DNA of 64,000 nt from NCBI RefSeq assembly GCF_004803695.1, contig NZ_CP039393.1, forward strand, positions 806,001-870,000. The letters are read 5' to 3'. The stretch is from Muribaculum gordoncarteri. GTDB lineage: Bacteria; Bacteroidota; Bacteroidia; Bacteroidales; Muribaculaceae. Under the pieces are notes generated by a model, which worked only from the letters and a program-made list of their open reading frames with translations, made no database searches and had not been told where the DNA came from. This document shows, piece by piece, positions 56,359 through 64,000 of the stretch; positions within the stretch are counted from its first letter, which is position 1, and every line of letters starts with the position of its first letter. The position numbers were made by a program, and so were the translations under genes.

Positions 56359-57286
56359 GATTCTTCTCCTTTAAAATGTCAATACCTAATGCACGGCATA
56401 TAATGGCCTGACGGGCGTAGAGCCCGTTTTGTGCCTGTTGGAAATAGTAGGCTTTCGGGCTGTCGTCGACATCCTGGTCGATTTCGTTGACGCGGGGCAG
56501 CGGATGCAGCACTCTGAGATTGTCGCGGGAGTTCTCGAGCATTGCGGCATTCAGGTTGTAGAGATTCTTGACTTTCTCGTATTCCATTATGTCGGTGAAG
56601 CGTTCACGCTGCACGCGGGTCATGTAGAGGATGTCGCTGCTGTTGATCACTTCGGGTGAGAAGTCGGTGTACTCATTGTATTTTATTCCGTGCTCGTCGC
56701 AGAATTTGGTATATTCGCGAGGCATGCGCAACTCGTTGCAGGCAATGAAGTTGAATGTGGGGTTGAAGTATTGCATGGCCATGAGCAGTGAATGTACCGT
56801 GCGGCCATACTTAAGGTCACCCACCATGGTGATTGTCAGATTTTCAAGCGTGCCTTGTGTCTTGTATATCGAGTAGAGGTCGAGCATTGTCTGCGATGGG
56901 TGCTGATTGGCTCCGTCACCTGCATTTATTATAGGTGTGTCGGTTACCTCGGTGGCGTAACGTGCGGCTCCTTCAAGGTAGTGACGCATTATAATCAAGT
57001 CGACATAGTTGCTGACCATCTTGATTGTGTCCTTAAGGGTTTCTCCCTTGGAGGAGCTTGTGGTGTTGGCGTCGGAGAAGCCGATTACGCGGCCTCCAAG
57101 GCGGTTTACAGCCGTTTCAAAACTAAGTCGGGTGCGGGTTGACGGTTCAAAGAATAGCGTCGCTACAACACGGCCCTCAAGAATCTTGTGATTGGGATGT
57201 TCCTCGAAGTACTGTGCCTGTCCAAGCAAGCTTAAAATCTCGTCCTTACTGATGTCGGAGATTGATACAAGGCTGTTGCTGTTCAT
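56345..57286 (-). CDS. pyrB: Aspartate carbamoyltransferase catalytic subunit
   Basis: A 313-residue enzyme condensing carbamoyl phosphate and aspartate, the first committed step of pyrimidine synthesis. [10 protein letters not shown] is at 48-57, with [16 protein letters not shown] and HPLPRVNEI further on. The start at 57286 (MNSNSLVSI) is chosen because the earlier in-frame ATG at 57346 lies in the -33 region of the promoter. pyrI overlaps its 3' end. Confidence 0.97.
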   Translation of the reverse strand: MNSNSLVSISDISKDEILSLLGQAQYFEEHPNHKILEGRVVATLFFEPSTRTRLSFETAVNRLGGRVIGFSDANTTSSSKGETLKDTIKMVSNYVDLIIMRHYLEGAARYATEVTDTPIINAGDGANQHPSQTMLDLYSIYKTQGTLENLTITMVGDLKYGRTVHSLLMAMQYFNPTFNFIACNELRMPREYTKFCDEHGIKYNEYTDFSPEVINSSDILYMTRVQRERFTDIMEYEKVKNLYNLNAAMLENSRDNLRVLHPLPRVNEIDQDVDDSPKAYYFQQAQNGLYARQAIICRALGIDILKEKNHDNM

Positions 57287-57315
57287 CGTAATGGTGATGT
57301 GAATTATTCTGATTG

Positions 57316-57346
57316 CAAATTTACTACATCCCACTTTTATAAGCAA
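57316..57346 (-). promoter_or_regulatory. pyrBI promoter; decides the pyrB start
   Basis: On the minus strand: TTG at 57346-57344, a 20-nt spacer, TAAATTTG at 57323-57316; leader about 25 nt, too short for an attenuator. Confidence 0.75.
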
Positions 57347-57389
57347 ATAATTTTTGCATTGATGAAAATGAATTGTGAATGATGAATAA

Positions 57390-57420
57390 GAGCCGTTAAC
57401 ATTTATTGTCGTACCGGCTC
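57390..57420. repeat. 31-bp solo copy of the IS5-like terminal repeat, flanked by TAA
   Basis: GAGCCGTTAACATTTATTGT... ending CCGGCTC; its complement matches 29 bases of the 53417 element's terminal repeat. TAA triplets flank it at 57387-57389 and 57421-57423, and its own ends GAGCCG/CGGCTC are complementary. It may be a collapsed remnant or a minimal repeat of the same family. Confidence 0.6.
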
Positions 57421-57519
57421 TAAATGCGGCTATTGCGGAGGTTGATGTAAATATTCAAATTATTTTAATGTATATTTCACAAGAAAATATTAATTTTGAC
57501 AAGATTAAATTTAATGGCT

Positions 57520-58893
57520 ATGTTCTCAAAGGAAACTTATGTAAACCGTCGTGCCGAACTTAAAAAGAGAGTCGGCAGCGGACTGCTATTGTTCTTAGGT
57601 AATGATGATTGTGGCGCAAACTATGAGGATAACACCTATCCTTATCGCCAGGATTCTTCATTCTTGTACTATTTCGGCCTCCCGTATGCCGGTCTTAATG
57701 CAATCATAGATATAGATGAAGACCGTGAAATCATATTCGGCGACGAGCTTACCATCGACCACATCGTGTGGATGGGTACTCAACCCACGATTCACGAGAA
57801 GGCTCTGCGCATAGGCGTAGGCGAAACTCTGCCTTCGCGCAATCTGCGTGATTATCTCGACAAAGCTGTCAAGAGCGGACGAACTATACATTATCTTCCC
57901 ACTTATCGCCCCGAACACAAGCTTAAGTTGTGGGAATTCCTCGATATAAAGCCCGGTGCCGAGCAGCCTTCGATTCCCATGATACGTGCTATTGTCGACA
58001 TGCGCAACCACAAGACCCCCGAGGAGATTGCGGAGATAGAGCGTGCATGTAACGTTACGGCCGATATGCACATCGAGGCAACCCGCGTGTTGCGTCCCGG
58101 AATGAGAGAGTATGAAGTGGTGGCTGCCCTTGAGGCTGTGGCTAAGGCCAACGGCTGCGGATTGTCGTTCCCGACTATAGCAACCGTGTGCGGGCAAACC
58201 CTGCACAACCACTATCACGGTAATATCGTAAAGCCCGGCGACATGCTGCTTGTAGACGCCGGTGCGGAAACCGAGATGGGATATGCCGGCGACATGTCGT
58301 CGACTATATGTGCCGACAAGTACTTCACTAATCGTCAGAAAGAGATTTACGACATACAGGTGGCTTCGCATTTGGCAGCCGTCGATGCGCTTAAGCCCGG
58401 AGTGCCGTTCAAGGATGTATATGAACTGTCGGCACGTGTAATCTGTCAGGGACTGAAGGATCTCGGAATCATGAAGGGTGATCCTGCCGAGGCTGTAGCC
58501 GCAGGAGCTCACGCGATGTTCTTCCCTTGCGGTCTTGGTCACATGATGGGACTTGATGTGCATGACATGGAGAATCTCGGTGAAGTGTGGGTAGGCTACG
58601 ACGGTCAGCCCAAGAGCACCCAGTTTGGCCGCAAGTCGTTGCGCCTCGCCCGTCCTCTTGAACCGGGCTTTGTGCTCACCATCGAACCGGGTGTCTACTT
58701 CATTCCCGAACTGATTGACTACTGGAAGGCTGAGAAGCGTTTTGAGGAGTTCATCAATTACGACAAACTTGAAACCTACAAGGACTTCACCGGCATCAGA
58801 AATGAGGAGGATTATTTGATAACCGAAGACGGAGCCCGTCGTCTTGGCAAGAAGATTCCGTTGACCACCGAGGAAGTTGAAGCTTTGCGATGA
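57520..58893 (+). CDS. pepP: Xaa-Pro aminopeptidase (aminopeptidase P, M24B)
   Basis: A 457-residue metallopeptidase removing N-terminal residues before proline. The AMP_N domain (about 1-130) contains GNDDCGANYEDNTYPYRQDSSFLYYFG. The M24 metal ligands are visible as Asp in LLVDAGAETEMGYAGDMSS (two Asp), His in GLGHMMGLDVHD and Glu in TIEPGVYF. The start at 57520 (MFSKETYVNRR) gives the usual N-terminus; ATG 57514 is two codons earlier and TTG 57496 is less likely. Its stop overlaps the next ATG (ATGA). Confidence 0.93.
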   Translation: MFSKETYVNRRAELKKRVGSGLLLFLGNDDCGANYEDNTYPYRQDSSFLYYFGLPYAGLNAIIDIDEDREIIFGDELTIDHIVWMGTQPTIHEKALRIGVGETLPSRNLRDYLDKAVKSGRTIHYLPTYRPEHKLKLWEFLDIKPGAEQPSIPMIRAIVDMRNHKTPEEIAEIERACNVTADMHIEATRVLRPGMREYEVVAALEAVAKANGCGLSFPTIATVCGQTLHNHYHGNIVKPGDMLLVDAGAETEMGYAGDMSSTICADKYFTNRQKEIYDIQVASHLAAVDALKPGVPFKDVYELSARVICQGLKDLGIMKGDPAEAVAAGAHAMFFPCGLGHMMGLDVHDMENLGEVWVGYDGQPKSTQFGRKSLRLARPLEPGFVLTIEPGVYFIPELIDYWKAEKRFEEFINYDKLETYKDFTGIRNEEDYLITEDGARRLGKKIPLTTEEVEALR

Positions 58894-59798
58894 ATTCCAA
58901 TACTAAGTCAATAGTACTCGCATCGGTAGCGGTGTTGAGTTGGTCGACTGTGGCTACGGCATTCAAGATAGCTCTGAGTCAGCTCACCTATTTTGAAATG
59001 CTATTGGTGGCGTGCATAACCGCATTCATGATTTTCACCGTGTGGATGACGGTTGAGCGGAAATGGGGACAGTTGCGCAAGGTGTCACCGAAATTGTGGG
59101 GCACATTCGCACTCCTCGGATTGCTGAATCCGGTGTGCTACTATCTTGTGCTTTTCAAGTCCTATTCGTTCCTGCCGGCTCAGGTGGCTCAGCCCATTAA
59201 TTATATGTGGCCCATAGTGCTGCTTGTGCTTCTTGCCATATTTGACAAGCAGCCCATTCCGGGACGGAAGTACATAGGCATGGTTATGTCGCTTGGCGGA
59301 GTGGCTTTCATCTCGCTTGGCGGCAAAGGAATAACCGGCGATCTGTCGCCTGTGGGTCTTGGCTTAGCAGCCTTCAGTGCATTGCTTTGGGCTACCTACT
59401 GGATGTTCAACAACCGGTTGAAGGACAGCGTCGACGAGTGTGTCAGCCTTTTCCTGAGTTTTCTGTTCGGAACAGTCTACATGTGCATCGCCGCATGCTT
59501 CATGCCGGTGGATATAAGCTCTTGGTCGGGAATCCTGGCCGGAATGTATATCGGCGGGTTTGAGATAGGCATACCGTTCATCTGCTTCGGAATGGCCATA
59601 CGCATTACGAGCAATCCGGCATTGATTAATCAAATGTGCTACTTATCTCCGTTTATGTCACTCTTCTTCATCGCGGTGATTCTTGGAGAGCCCATAATGT
59701 TGACGACCTATATCGGCCTGTTCCTGATTGTCGCCGGTATTGTATATAACCAATACTTTGCCGTGCCGTCGGGCAAGCCCAAGCGACAATTGTCGTGA
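58890..59798 (+). CDS. EamA/DMT-family transporter
   Basis: A 302-residue inner-membrane protein with ten predicted helices in two EamA repeats (starting SIVLASVAVLSWSTVATAFK and SPVGLGLAAFSALLWATYWM). Members export amino acids, metabolites or sugars; the substrate is unknown. Translation is coupled to pepP by a 4-bp overlap, so it might export peptide-derived amino acids, which is inference only. Confidence 0.88.
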   Translation: MNSNTKSIVLASVAVLSWSTVATAFKIALSQLTYFEMLLVACITAFMIFTVWMTVERKWGQLRKVSPKLWGTFALLGLLNPVCYYLVLFKSYSFLPAQVAQPINYMWPIVLLVLLAIFDKQPIPGRKYIGMVMSLGGVAFISLGGKGITGDLSPVGLGLAAFSALLWATYWMFNNRLKDSVDECVSLFLSFLFGTVYMCIAACFMPVDISSWSGILAGMYIGGFEIGIPFICFGMAIRITSNPALINQMCYLSPFMSLFFIAVILGEPIMLTTYIGLFLIVAGIVYNQYFAVPSGKPKRQLS

Positions 59799-59820
59799 CA
59801 TGATAAAATATTAGGACAAT

Positions 59821-59864
59821 AAAAAAGACAAGGGTGCATGTAACGTGCACCCTTGTCTTTTTTT
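59821..59864. terminator. Bidirectional terminator EamA / carbonic anhydrase
   Basis: AAAAAAGACAAGGGTGCA/TGCACCCTTGTCTTTTTT with a 7-nt loop and A/T tails on both sides, between convergent genes. Confidence 0.95.
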
Positions 59865-59865
59865 G

Positions 59866-60405
59866 TCATAGTGCTGAAAGTTCTCCCGTCAGCGAATCCA
59901 TTATGTAGCCTTTGACCGTTACATCGGTTGGTATGAGCGGGTGGTTGCGCACGAGGTCGACCGTTTCCTCTACAGCCGCATGAGTGTCTTCAAATCCATG
60001 CAGCCAGCTCTTCAGGTCGATGCCGCAGTGCATCATCAGGTTTATGTGTTCGTCCGATATGCCTCGGCTGCGCATCAGGTTGAGCATTTCGTTGGCATCC
60101 ATTCCCTGTACTCCGCATCCGGTGTGTCCTATTATCATCACTTCGGTCACGCCAAGCTCATAGATGGCAACCAACAGGCTGCGTACTGTCGAGTCAAAAG
60201 GATTCGTGATTGTGCCTCCTGCGTTCTTGATCATCTTCACATCACCGTTTTTAATTCCGAGGGCTGCCGGCAGAAGTTCTACGAGCCGGGTGTCCATGCA
60301 GGTGACGATTGCGATTTTCTTGTCGGGGTATTTTGAAGTCTTGTACTTCTCATACTCCTTTGTTTCTACAAATCTGCGATTGAATCGCAACATCTCTTCA
60401 ATCAT
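59866..60405 (-). CDS. can: Beta-class carbonic anhydrase
   Basis: A 179-residue zinc enzyme interconverting CO2 and bicarbonate. Zinc ligands and dyad are Cys36, Asp38 and Arg40 (TCMDTRL) with His94 and Cys97 (GHTGCG). The short length fits the compact bacterial beta subgroup. It is coupled to tilS with a 3-bp gap. It supplies bicarbonate for carbamoyl phosphate and fatty acid synthesis. Confidence 0.93.
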   Translation of the reverse strand: MIEEMLRFNRRFVETKEYEKYKTSKYPDKKIAIVTCMDTRLVELLPAALGIKNGDVKMIKNAGGTITNPFDSTVRSLLVAIYELGVTEVMIIGHTGCGVQGMDANEMLNLMRSRGISDEHINLMMHCGIDLKSWLHGFEDTHAAVEETVDLVRNHPLIPTDVTVKGYIMDSLTGELSAL

Positions 60406-60408
60406 GGT

Positions 60409-61746
60409 CTATTGTTGTTTAAAAGTTGAATCGATTGTAAGCTTTATCGCTTTGCGAGTCGTTGATGTGACGGGGAAATGCCGTGATGCACGCATACCCA
60501 TTACCCACAGTATTACACCGTTGCGGGTGAGCAGCCATGTGAGTTGCTTGTCGTACAACGACATTTTGGCGTCGGAAAATATGTCGCTCACAAGTCGGCT
60601 GCCTTTCATGCCGAAGGGTGACATCCTGTCGCCTTCGCGCCAGTGTCGTATTACGAATTTGGGGTCGCCTTCCAGTGCCGATGAATCGAGATACATCGTG
60701 TTGGCGTCACGTGTAAACTTTATGTCGTCGGCATTGACTGATTCGCAGGTCAATCCCCGGGGAAGTGACGACTTGTCGTTCAGGTCTATTTCAATCTCTT
60801 GATCATGGATTGTCGTATGTGGTGACACTATGAGTGTCCCACGGTCGATGAGCGCTTTATGGTCGGCTGAGAAGAACTCCTTTCCCGATGAGTCGGCCGA
60901 TGCAATCATGTCGGCTGCCTGGGCGTGATTGAAGCCATATCGTTTTATCGATTCATACAGCAATTGAACGGAATTTTGGCACTCTTTGGCCATTCGGGCT
61001 ATGTCGATGCTGTTGTCGGCCGACCGGTAGGGTGCCTTAAGCGCATTTACGCCTTCATTGAACAGCTGAAGGTTGTCATGCAGGTTGTCGATTGTCGTCG
61101 TAATCGTGTTTTCGGCATCGGGAAACAGCTCATATAGCTGTGGGAGCACAACGTTACGCAGCCGGTTGCGCTTTACATCGTTGATGAGGTTGGTGCTGTC
61201 GGTTACATACTCGATGCCGTTACGTGACAGATATTCGATGATTTCACGGCGTGACGTGTCGAGCAGCGGACGGATAATGCATCCGTTGACTGCTTTCATA
61301 CCGGCAACTCCGGTGATTCCGCTTCCTCGCAGAACGTTCAGAAAGAATGTTTCGATGTTGTCATCGCGATGATGGGCTACGGCTACCGGAATGTCACCGT
61401 ATTTTGCTGAAAGTTCCCGAAACCAGTCGTAACGCAGGTCACGGCATGCCATTTCGGTTGACACTCCGTGGGCTTTTTTGTATGACTCGACATCGAAGTG
61501 TATCTCTTCATATTCGGCATTGAATCGGGCTGCCGTCATCGCGGCGTGTCGTCGGTCACGTTCCGACTCCTCGCCGCGCAGGTGAAAGTCGCAGTGGGCT
61601 GCTGTGCACCGGTAACCCAGTGCGGTCAGCACGGCGAGCAATGCCACGGAATCGGCCCCGCCGCTCAATGCCACAATTACATGCTGCTCAGGGTCGAGCA
61701 TACCGTTACGCTCGATATTCGCTTTTACTTTATCGACAAAATCCAT
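60409..61746 (-). CDS. tilS: tRNA(Ile)-lysidine synthetase
   Basis: A 445-residue PP-loop ATPase that converts C34 of tRNA-Ile(CAU) to lysidine. The ATP loop LSGGADS is at 27-33, followed by AVAHHRDDNIETFFLNVLRGSG and LDTSRREIIEYL. The C-terminal third contains the TilS substrate-binding domain (IRHWREGDRMSPFGMKGS). It is the first gene of the pair with carbonic anhydrase; a TAACTTTG -7 box lies at 61809-61802 on the minus strand. Confidence 0.95.
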   Translation of the reverse strand: MDFVDKVKANIERNGMLDPEQHVIVALSGGADSVALLAVLTALGYRCTAAHCDFHLRGEESERDRRHAAMTAARFNAEYEEIHFDVESYKKAHGVSTEMACRDLRYDWFRELSAKYGDIPVAVAHHRDDNIETFFLNVLRGSGITGVAGMKAVNGCIIRPLLDTSRREIIEYLSRNGIEYVTDSTNLINDVKRNRLRNVVLPQLYELFPDAENTITTTIDNLHDNLQLFNEGVNALKAPYRSADNSIDIARMAKECQNSVQLLYESIKRYGFNHAQAADMIASADSSGKEFFSADHKALIDRGTLIVSPHTTIHDQEIEIDLNDKSSLPRGLTCESVNADDIKFTRDANTMYLDSSALEGDPKFVIRHWREGDRMSPFGMKGSRLVSDIFSDAKMSLYDKQLTWLLTRNGVILWVMGMRASRHFPVTSTTRKAIKLTIDSTFKQQ

Positions 61747-61801
61747 GACTGCATCAGGTGCGGTTGTTTGATATTATTACTCGGCGATTGGATTTTATTT
61801 C

Positions 61802-61830
61802 CAAAGTTACAGAAAAATTTTGTAATTTTG
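61802..61830. promoter_or_regulatory. Divergent -7 boxes of tilS (minus) and pheS (plus)
   Basis: TAACTTTG on the minus strand at 61809-61802 and TAATTTTG on the plus strand at 61823-61830. The two promoters overlap back to back; neither has an ideal TTG at 20 nt. Confidence 0.45.
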
Positions 61831-61855
61831 TCGCAATAAAGTAATTGACACAGCT

Positions 61856-62875
61856 ATGTTAGAAAAAATAAATTCTCTCAAGGCCGAAATCGAGCAGCTT
61901 ACCGCTGCCAATGCCGGTGAGGTAGAAGCACTTCGCATCAAATATCTTAGCAAGAAAGGCGAGATATCGGTTCTGTTCAATGAGTTCCGTAATCTGCCCG
62001 GTGATCAGAAGCGCGTCATAGGTGCTCCGTTGAATCAGCTTAAGGACTTTGCCACCAACCGCATAAACGAACTTCGTGAGTCGATGGGCAATGCCGACAA
62101 TGTTGATCTGGATCTTGACCTTAGTCGCACTGCGTCACCTATAAAGCTTGGTACTCGTCACCCGTTGTCGCTTGTGCGCAACGAAATCGTGTCGATATTT
62201 TCACGCCTTGGATTCTCAATCGCCGAAGGCCCCGAGATAGAGGATGACTGGCATGTGTTCTCTTCGCTTAACTTTGCGGCCGACCATCCGGCACGTGACA
62301 TGCAGGACACGTTCTTCATCCAGCGTAATCCCGATGTGCTGCTCCGCACTCACACTTCAAGCGTGCAGTCAAGAGTTATGGAAAAGGCTCAGCCGCCTAT
62401 CCGTATAATCTGCCCCGGACGAGTTTACCGTAACGAGGCCATATCGGCACGTGCCCACTGCTTCTTCCATCAGGTTGAGGCGTTGTATGTCGACAAGAAC
62501 GTGTCGTTTGTCGACCTTAAACAGACACTGCTCTACTTCGCACAGGAGATGTTTGGCCCCGAAACCAAGATACGCCTTCGCCCGAGTTACTTCCCGTTCA
62601 CCGAGCCTTCAGCCGAGATGGATATATCATGTAACCTTTGCGGCGGTAAGGGATGCTCATTCTGCAAGCACACCGGATGGGTTGAGATTCTCGGTTGCGG
62701 TATGGTCGATCCCAATGTCCTTGACGCTTGCGGCATAGACTCCAAGGAGTACACCGGTTTTGCATTGGGTATGGGTATCGAGCGAATCACCAACCTCAAA
62801 TATCAGGTCAAGGACTTGAGAATGTTCTCGGAAAACGACACTCGCTTCCTTGAGGAGTTCACAAGTGCCCATTAA
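61856..62875 (+). CDS. pheS: Phenylalanyl-tRNA synthetase alpha subunit
   Basis: A 339-residue class II synthetase subunit. The N-terminal coiled coil (about 1-85) is followed by the catalytic domain with RLGFSIAEGPEIEDDWHVF, TLLRTHTSSVQ-like motif 2 and ALGMGIERI as motif 3. The pheT partner is not adjacent, as is common in Bacteroidetes. It is followed by nth after 12 bp. Confidence 0.97.
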   Translation: MLEKINSLKAEIEQLTAANAGEVEALRIKYLSKKGEISVLFNEFRNLPGDQKRVIGAPLNQLKDFATNRINELRESMGNADNVDLDLDLSRTASPIKLGTRHPLSLVRNEIVSIFSRLGFSIAEGPEIEDDWHVFSSLNFAADHPARDMQDTFFIQRNPDVLLRTHTSSVQSRVMEKAQPPIRIICPGRVYRNEAISARAHCFFHQVEALYVDKNVSFVDLKQTLLYFAQEMFGPETKIRLRPSYFPFTEPSAEMDISCNLCGGKGCSFCKHTGWVEILGCGMVDPNVLDACGIDSKEYTGFALGMGIERITNLKYQVKDLRMFSENDTRFLEEFTSAH

Positions 62876-62887
62876 CAGCGTTACCCT

Positions 62888-63556
62888 ATGGCTATGACCG
62901 TCAAAGAACGCTACAGGCAGGTGATAGAGTGGTTCAAGACCGCTATGCCGGTGGCCGAAACGGAGCTCCGATACGAGAATCCGTTTCAGCTTCTTGTGGC
63001 TGTCATATTGTCGGCTCAATGTACCGACAAGAGGGTCAACATGATTACTCCTCCGCTGTTTGAGGCTTTCCCGACGCCCGAGGCGATGGCTGCCGCTACA
63101 CAGGATGACATATATGAGTACATAAAGTCGGTGTCCTATCCCAACAATAAGGCCCGCAATCTGCTCGGAGCTGCAAGGATGCTCGTCGAGGAGTTTGGCG
63201 GCGAGATGCCATCCGACATGGATGACCTCATAAAACTTCCCGGGGTAGGGCGCAAGACCGCCAATGTCATGCTGGCCGTAGTGTGGGGAAAGGCGGCGAT
63301 GGCCGTTGACACCCATGTGTTCCGCGTGAGCGAGCGCATAGGTCTTACGACCAACAGCAAGAATCCGCTGCAAACCGAGAAACAGTTGTGCAAATATATT
63401 CCCGAGGATATAATTCCGCTTGCCCATCACTGGCTGATACTTCACGGGCGTTATGTGTGCAAGGCTCGCCGTCCCGATTGCCTTAATTGCGGATTGACCG
63501 GTGTGTGCCGATACTATCGCCGGGAAAATAAGGAGAAAACAAACAACGAAATCTGA
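62888..63556 (+). CDS. nth: Endonuclease III
   Basis: A 222-residue bifunctional DNA glycosylase/AP lyase removing oxidised pyrimidines. The helix-hairpin-helix LPGVGRKTANVML carries catalytic Lys123; Asp141 lies in VDTHVFRV. The 4Fe-4S cluster ligands are Cys191, Cys198, Cys201 and Cys207 (C-x6-C-x2-C-x5-C). The last codons follow normally, and the next gene starts 5 bp later. Confidence 0.97.
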   Translation: MAMTVKERYRQVIEWFKTAMPVAETELRYENPFQLLVAVILSAQCTDKRVNMITPPLFEAFPTPEAMAAATQDDIYEYIKSVSYPNNKARNLLGAARMLVEEFGGEMPSDMDDLIKLPGVGRKTANVMLAVVWGKAAMAVDTHVFRVSERIGLTTNSKNPLQTEKQLCKYIPEDIIPLAHHWLILHGRYVCKARRPDCLNCGLTGVCRYYRRENKEKTNNEI

Positions 63557-63561
63557 CGCGA

Positions 63562-64000
63562 ATGGATGTAGAACAGACATTCCTTTTTATAATAGAGGTC
63601 GTAGGCACTGTCGCTTTCGCAATAAGCGGAATACGCATGGCTGCAGCCAAGCATTTTGACTGGTTTGGCGCTTATGTCGTGGGACTTGTCACCGCGATAG
63701 GCGGCGGTACGGTGCGAGACCTGCTTCTCAACATTCCCGTATTCTGGATGCAGACATGGTGGTATATCGCCGTGACGGGATTGTCGCTTATCGTAGTTAT
63801 TGTGTTTCGCCGGATTCTTGTGAAGACGCGTGTCCTGTTCCTGTTTGACACCATTGGTCTTGCCTTGTTTGTAGTCATAGGAATCCAGAAGACTCTCGCC
63901 GTTGACTATCCTTTCTGGGTGGCCGTGATCATGGGTATTACAACGGGCGCTTTGGGCGGTGTGTTGCGTGACATACTTGTCAACAATGAACCGCTGTTGT
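63562..64000 (+). CDS. UPF0126/TRIC-like membrane protein, 5' part (cut by window end)
   Basis: At least 146 residues of a polytopic membrane protein. Two repeats are visible: VGTVAFAISGIRMAAAKHFDWFGAYVVGLVTAIGGGTVRD and DTIGLALFVVIGIQKT...GALGGVLRDIL, the paired three-helix units of the UPF0126 (YadS) family, which is related to trimeric intracellular cation channels. It follows nth after 5 bp. Function in bacteria is not settled; a small-ion or amino acid role has been suggested for relatives. Confidence 0.85.
   Translation, partial: MDVEQTFLFIIEVVGTVAFAISGIRMAAAKHFDWFGAYVVGLVTAIGGGTVRDLLLNIPVFWMQTWWYIAVTGLSLIVVIVFRRILVKTRVLFLFDTIGLALFVVIGIQKTLAVDYPFWVAVIMGITTGALGGVLRDILVNNEPLL

Overview
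The window looks like a chromosomal segment of a Bacteroidales bacterium, most likely of the Muribaculaceae/Bacteroidaceae type. The grounds are TTG-N19-21-TAnnTTTG promoters (the Bacteroidetes -33/-7 form) in front of many genes, starts without Shine-Dalgarno sequences, and typical families: DUF6377 and TPR membrane regulators, DUF3244, C10 streptopain-like protease, OprO/P-type porin, fused RibBA, an S16 protein with a long tail, and a T9SS-like C-terminal domain protein. Most of it is mid-GC core chromosome. About 1.6-5.5 kb is clearly AT-rich, and about 42.8-54 kb has been reworked by insertion sequences.

Layout. 1-1.5 kb: two tandem Na+-dependent SNF/NSS transporters, the first cut by the window edge. 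1.6-5.5 kb: AT-rich cassette with a lipoprotein, a C10 cysteine protease, a DUF3244 protein and a membrane-spanning TPR/HTH regulator. 5.7-8.4 kb: hisS and an M50-like membrane metalloprotease. 8.5-14 kb: a flippase-like membrane protein, kdsB, an M16-like protein without its zinc motif, tgt and an LptF/G permease. 14-17.7 kb: COG0523 GTPase, nucleoside phosphorylase, dprA and a thioesterase. 18-25.4 kb: acpP-fabF, a DUF3298 lipoprotein, truA, speA and an OmpA/TPR lipoprotein. 25.4-28.4 kb: hicAB, tRNA-Gly(CCC) and groSL. 28.5-32.7 kb: an LptF/G-type permease with ribBA, and an AraC regulator. 33-39.5 kb: two DUF6377 regulators (the second frameshifted), copA and a nitroreductase. 39.5-42.7 kb: pullulanase, a small secreted protein and rpsP.

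42.8-54 kb is the most unusual part. Two nearly identical 2,025-bp IS1634-type elements lie in the same orientation about 6.3 kb apart. Each is bounded by a very long perfect direct repeat of its target, 219 bp for the first and 398 bp for the second. In both cases the right end of the element abuts the -7 box of a host promoter (rpsP or plsC), cut at the same base. The long duplications leave the neighbouring genes intact: rpsP keeps its promoter and the Gate-domain membrane protein keeps its 3' end. The second element sits inside an older 515-bp IS5-like element with 34-bp inverted repeats and TAA target duplications. A 31-bp copy of that element's end, also between TAA triplets, lies upstream of pyrB. 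Between the two IS copies are the Gate-domain protein, a porin, Kup, a pRiA4b ORF-3 family protein and plsC.

54-64 kb: a pyrB-pyrI-flavin reductase-glyA run, aminopeptidase P with an EamA transporter, carbonic anhydrase with tilS, and pheS-nth followed by a UPF0126/TRIC membrane protein cut by the window end. No CRISPR array, rRNA, prophage or conjugation module was seen.
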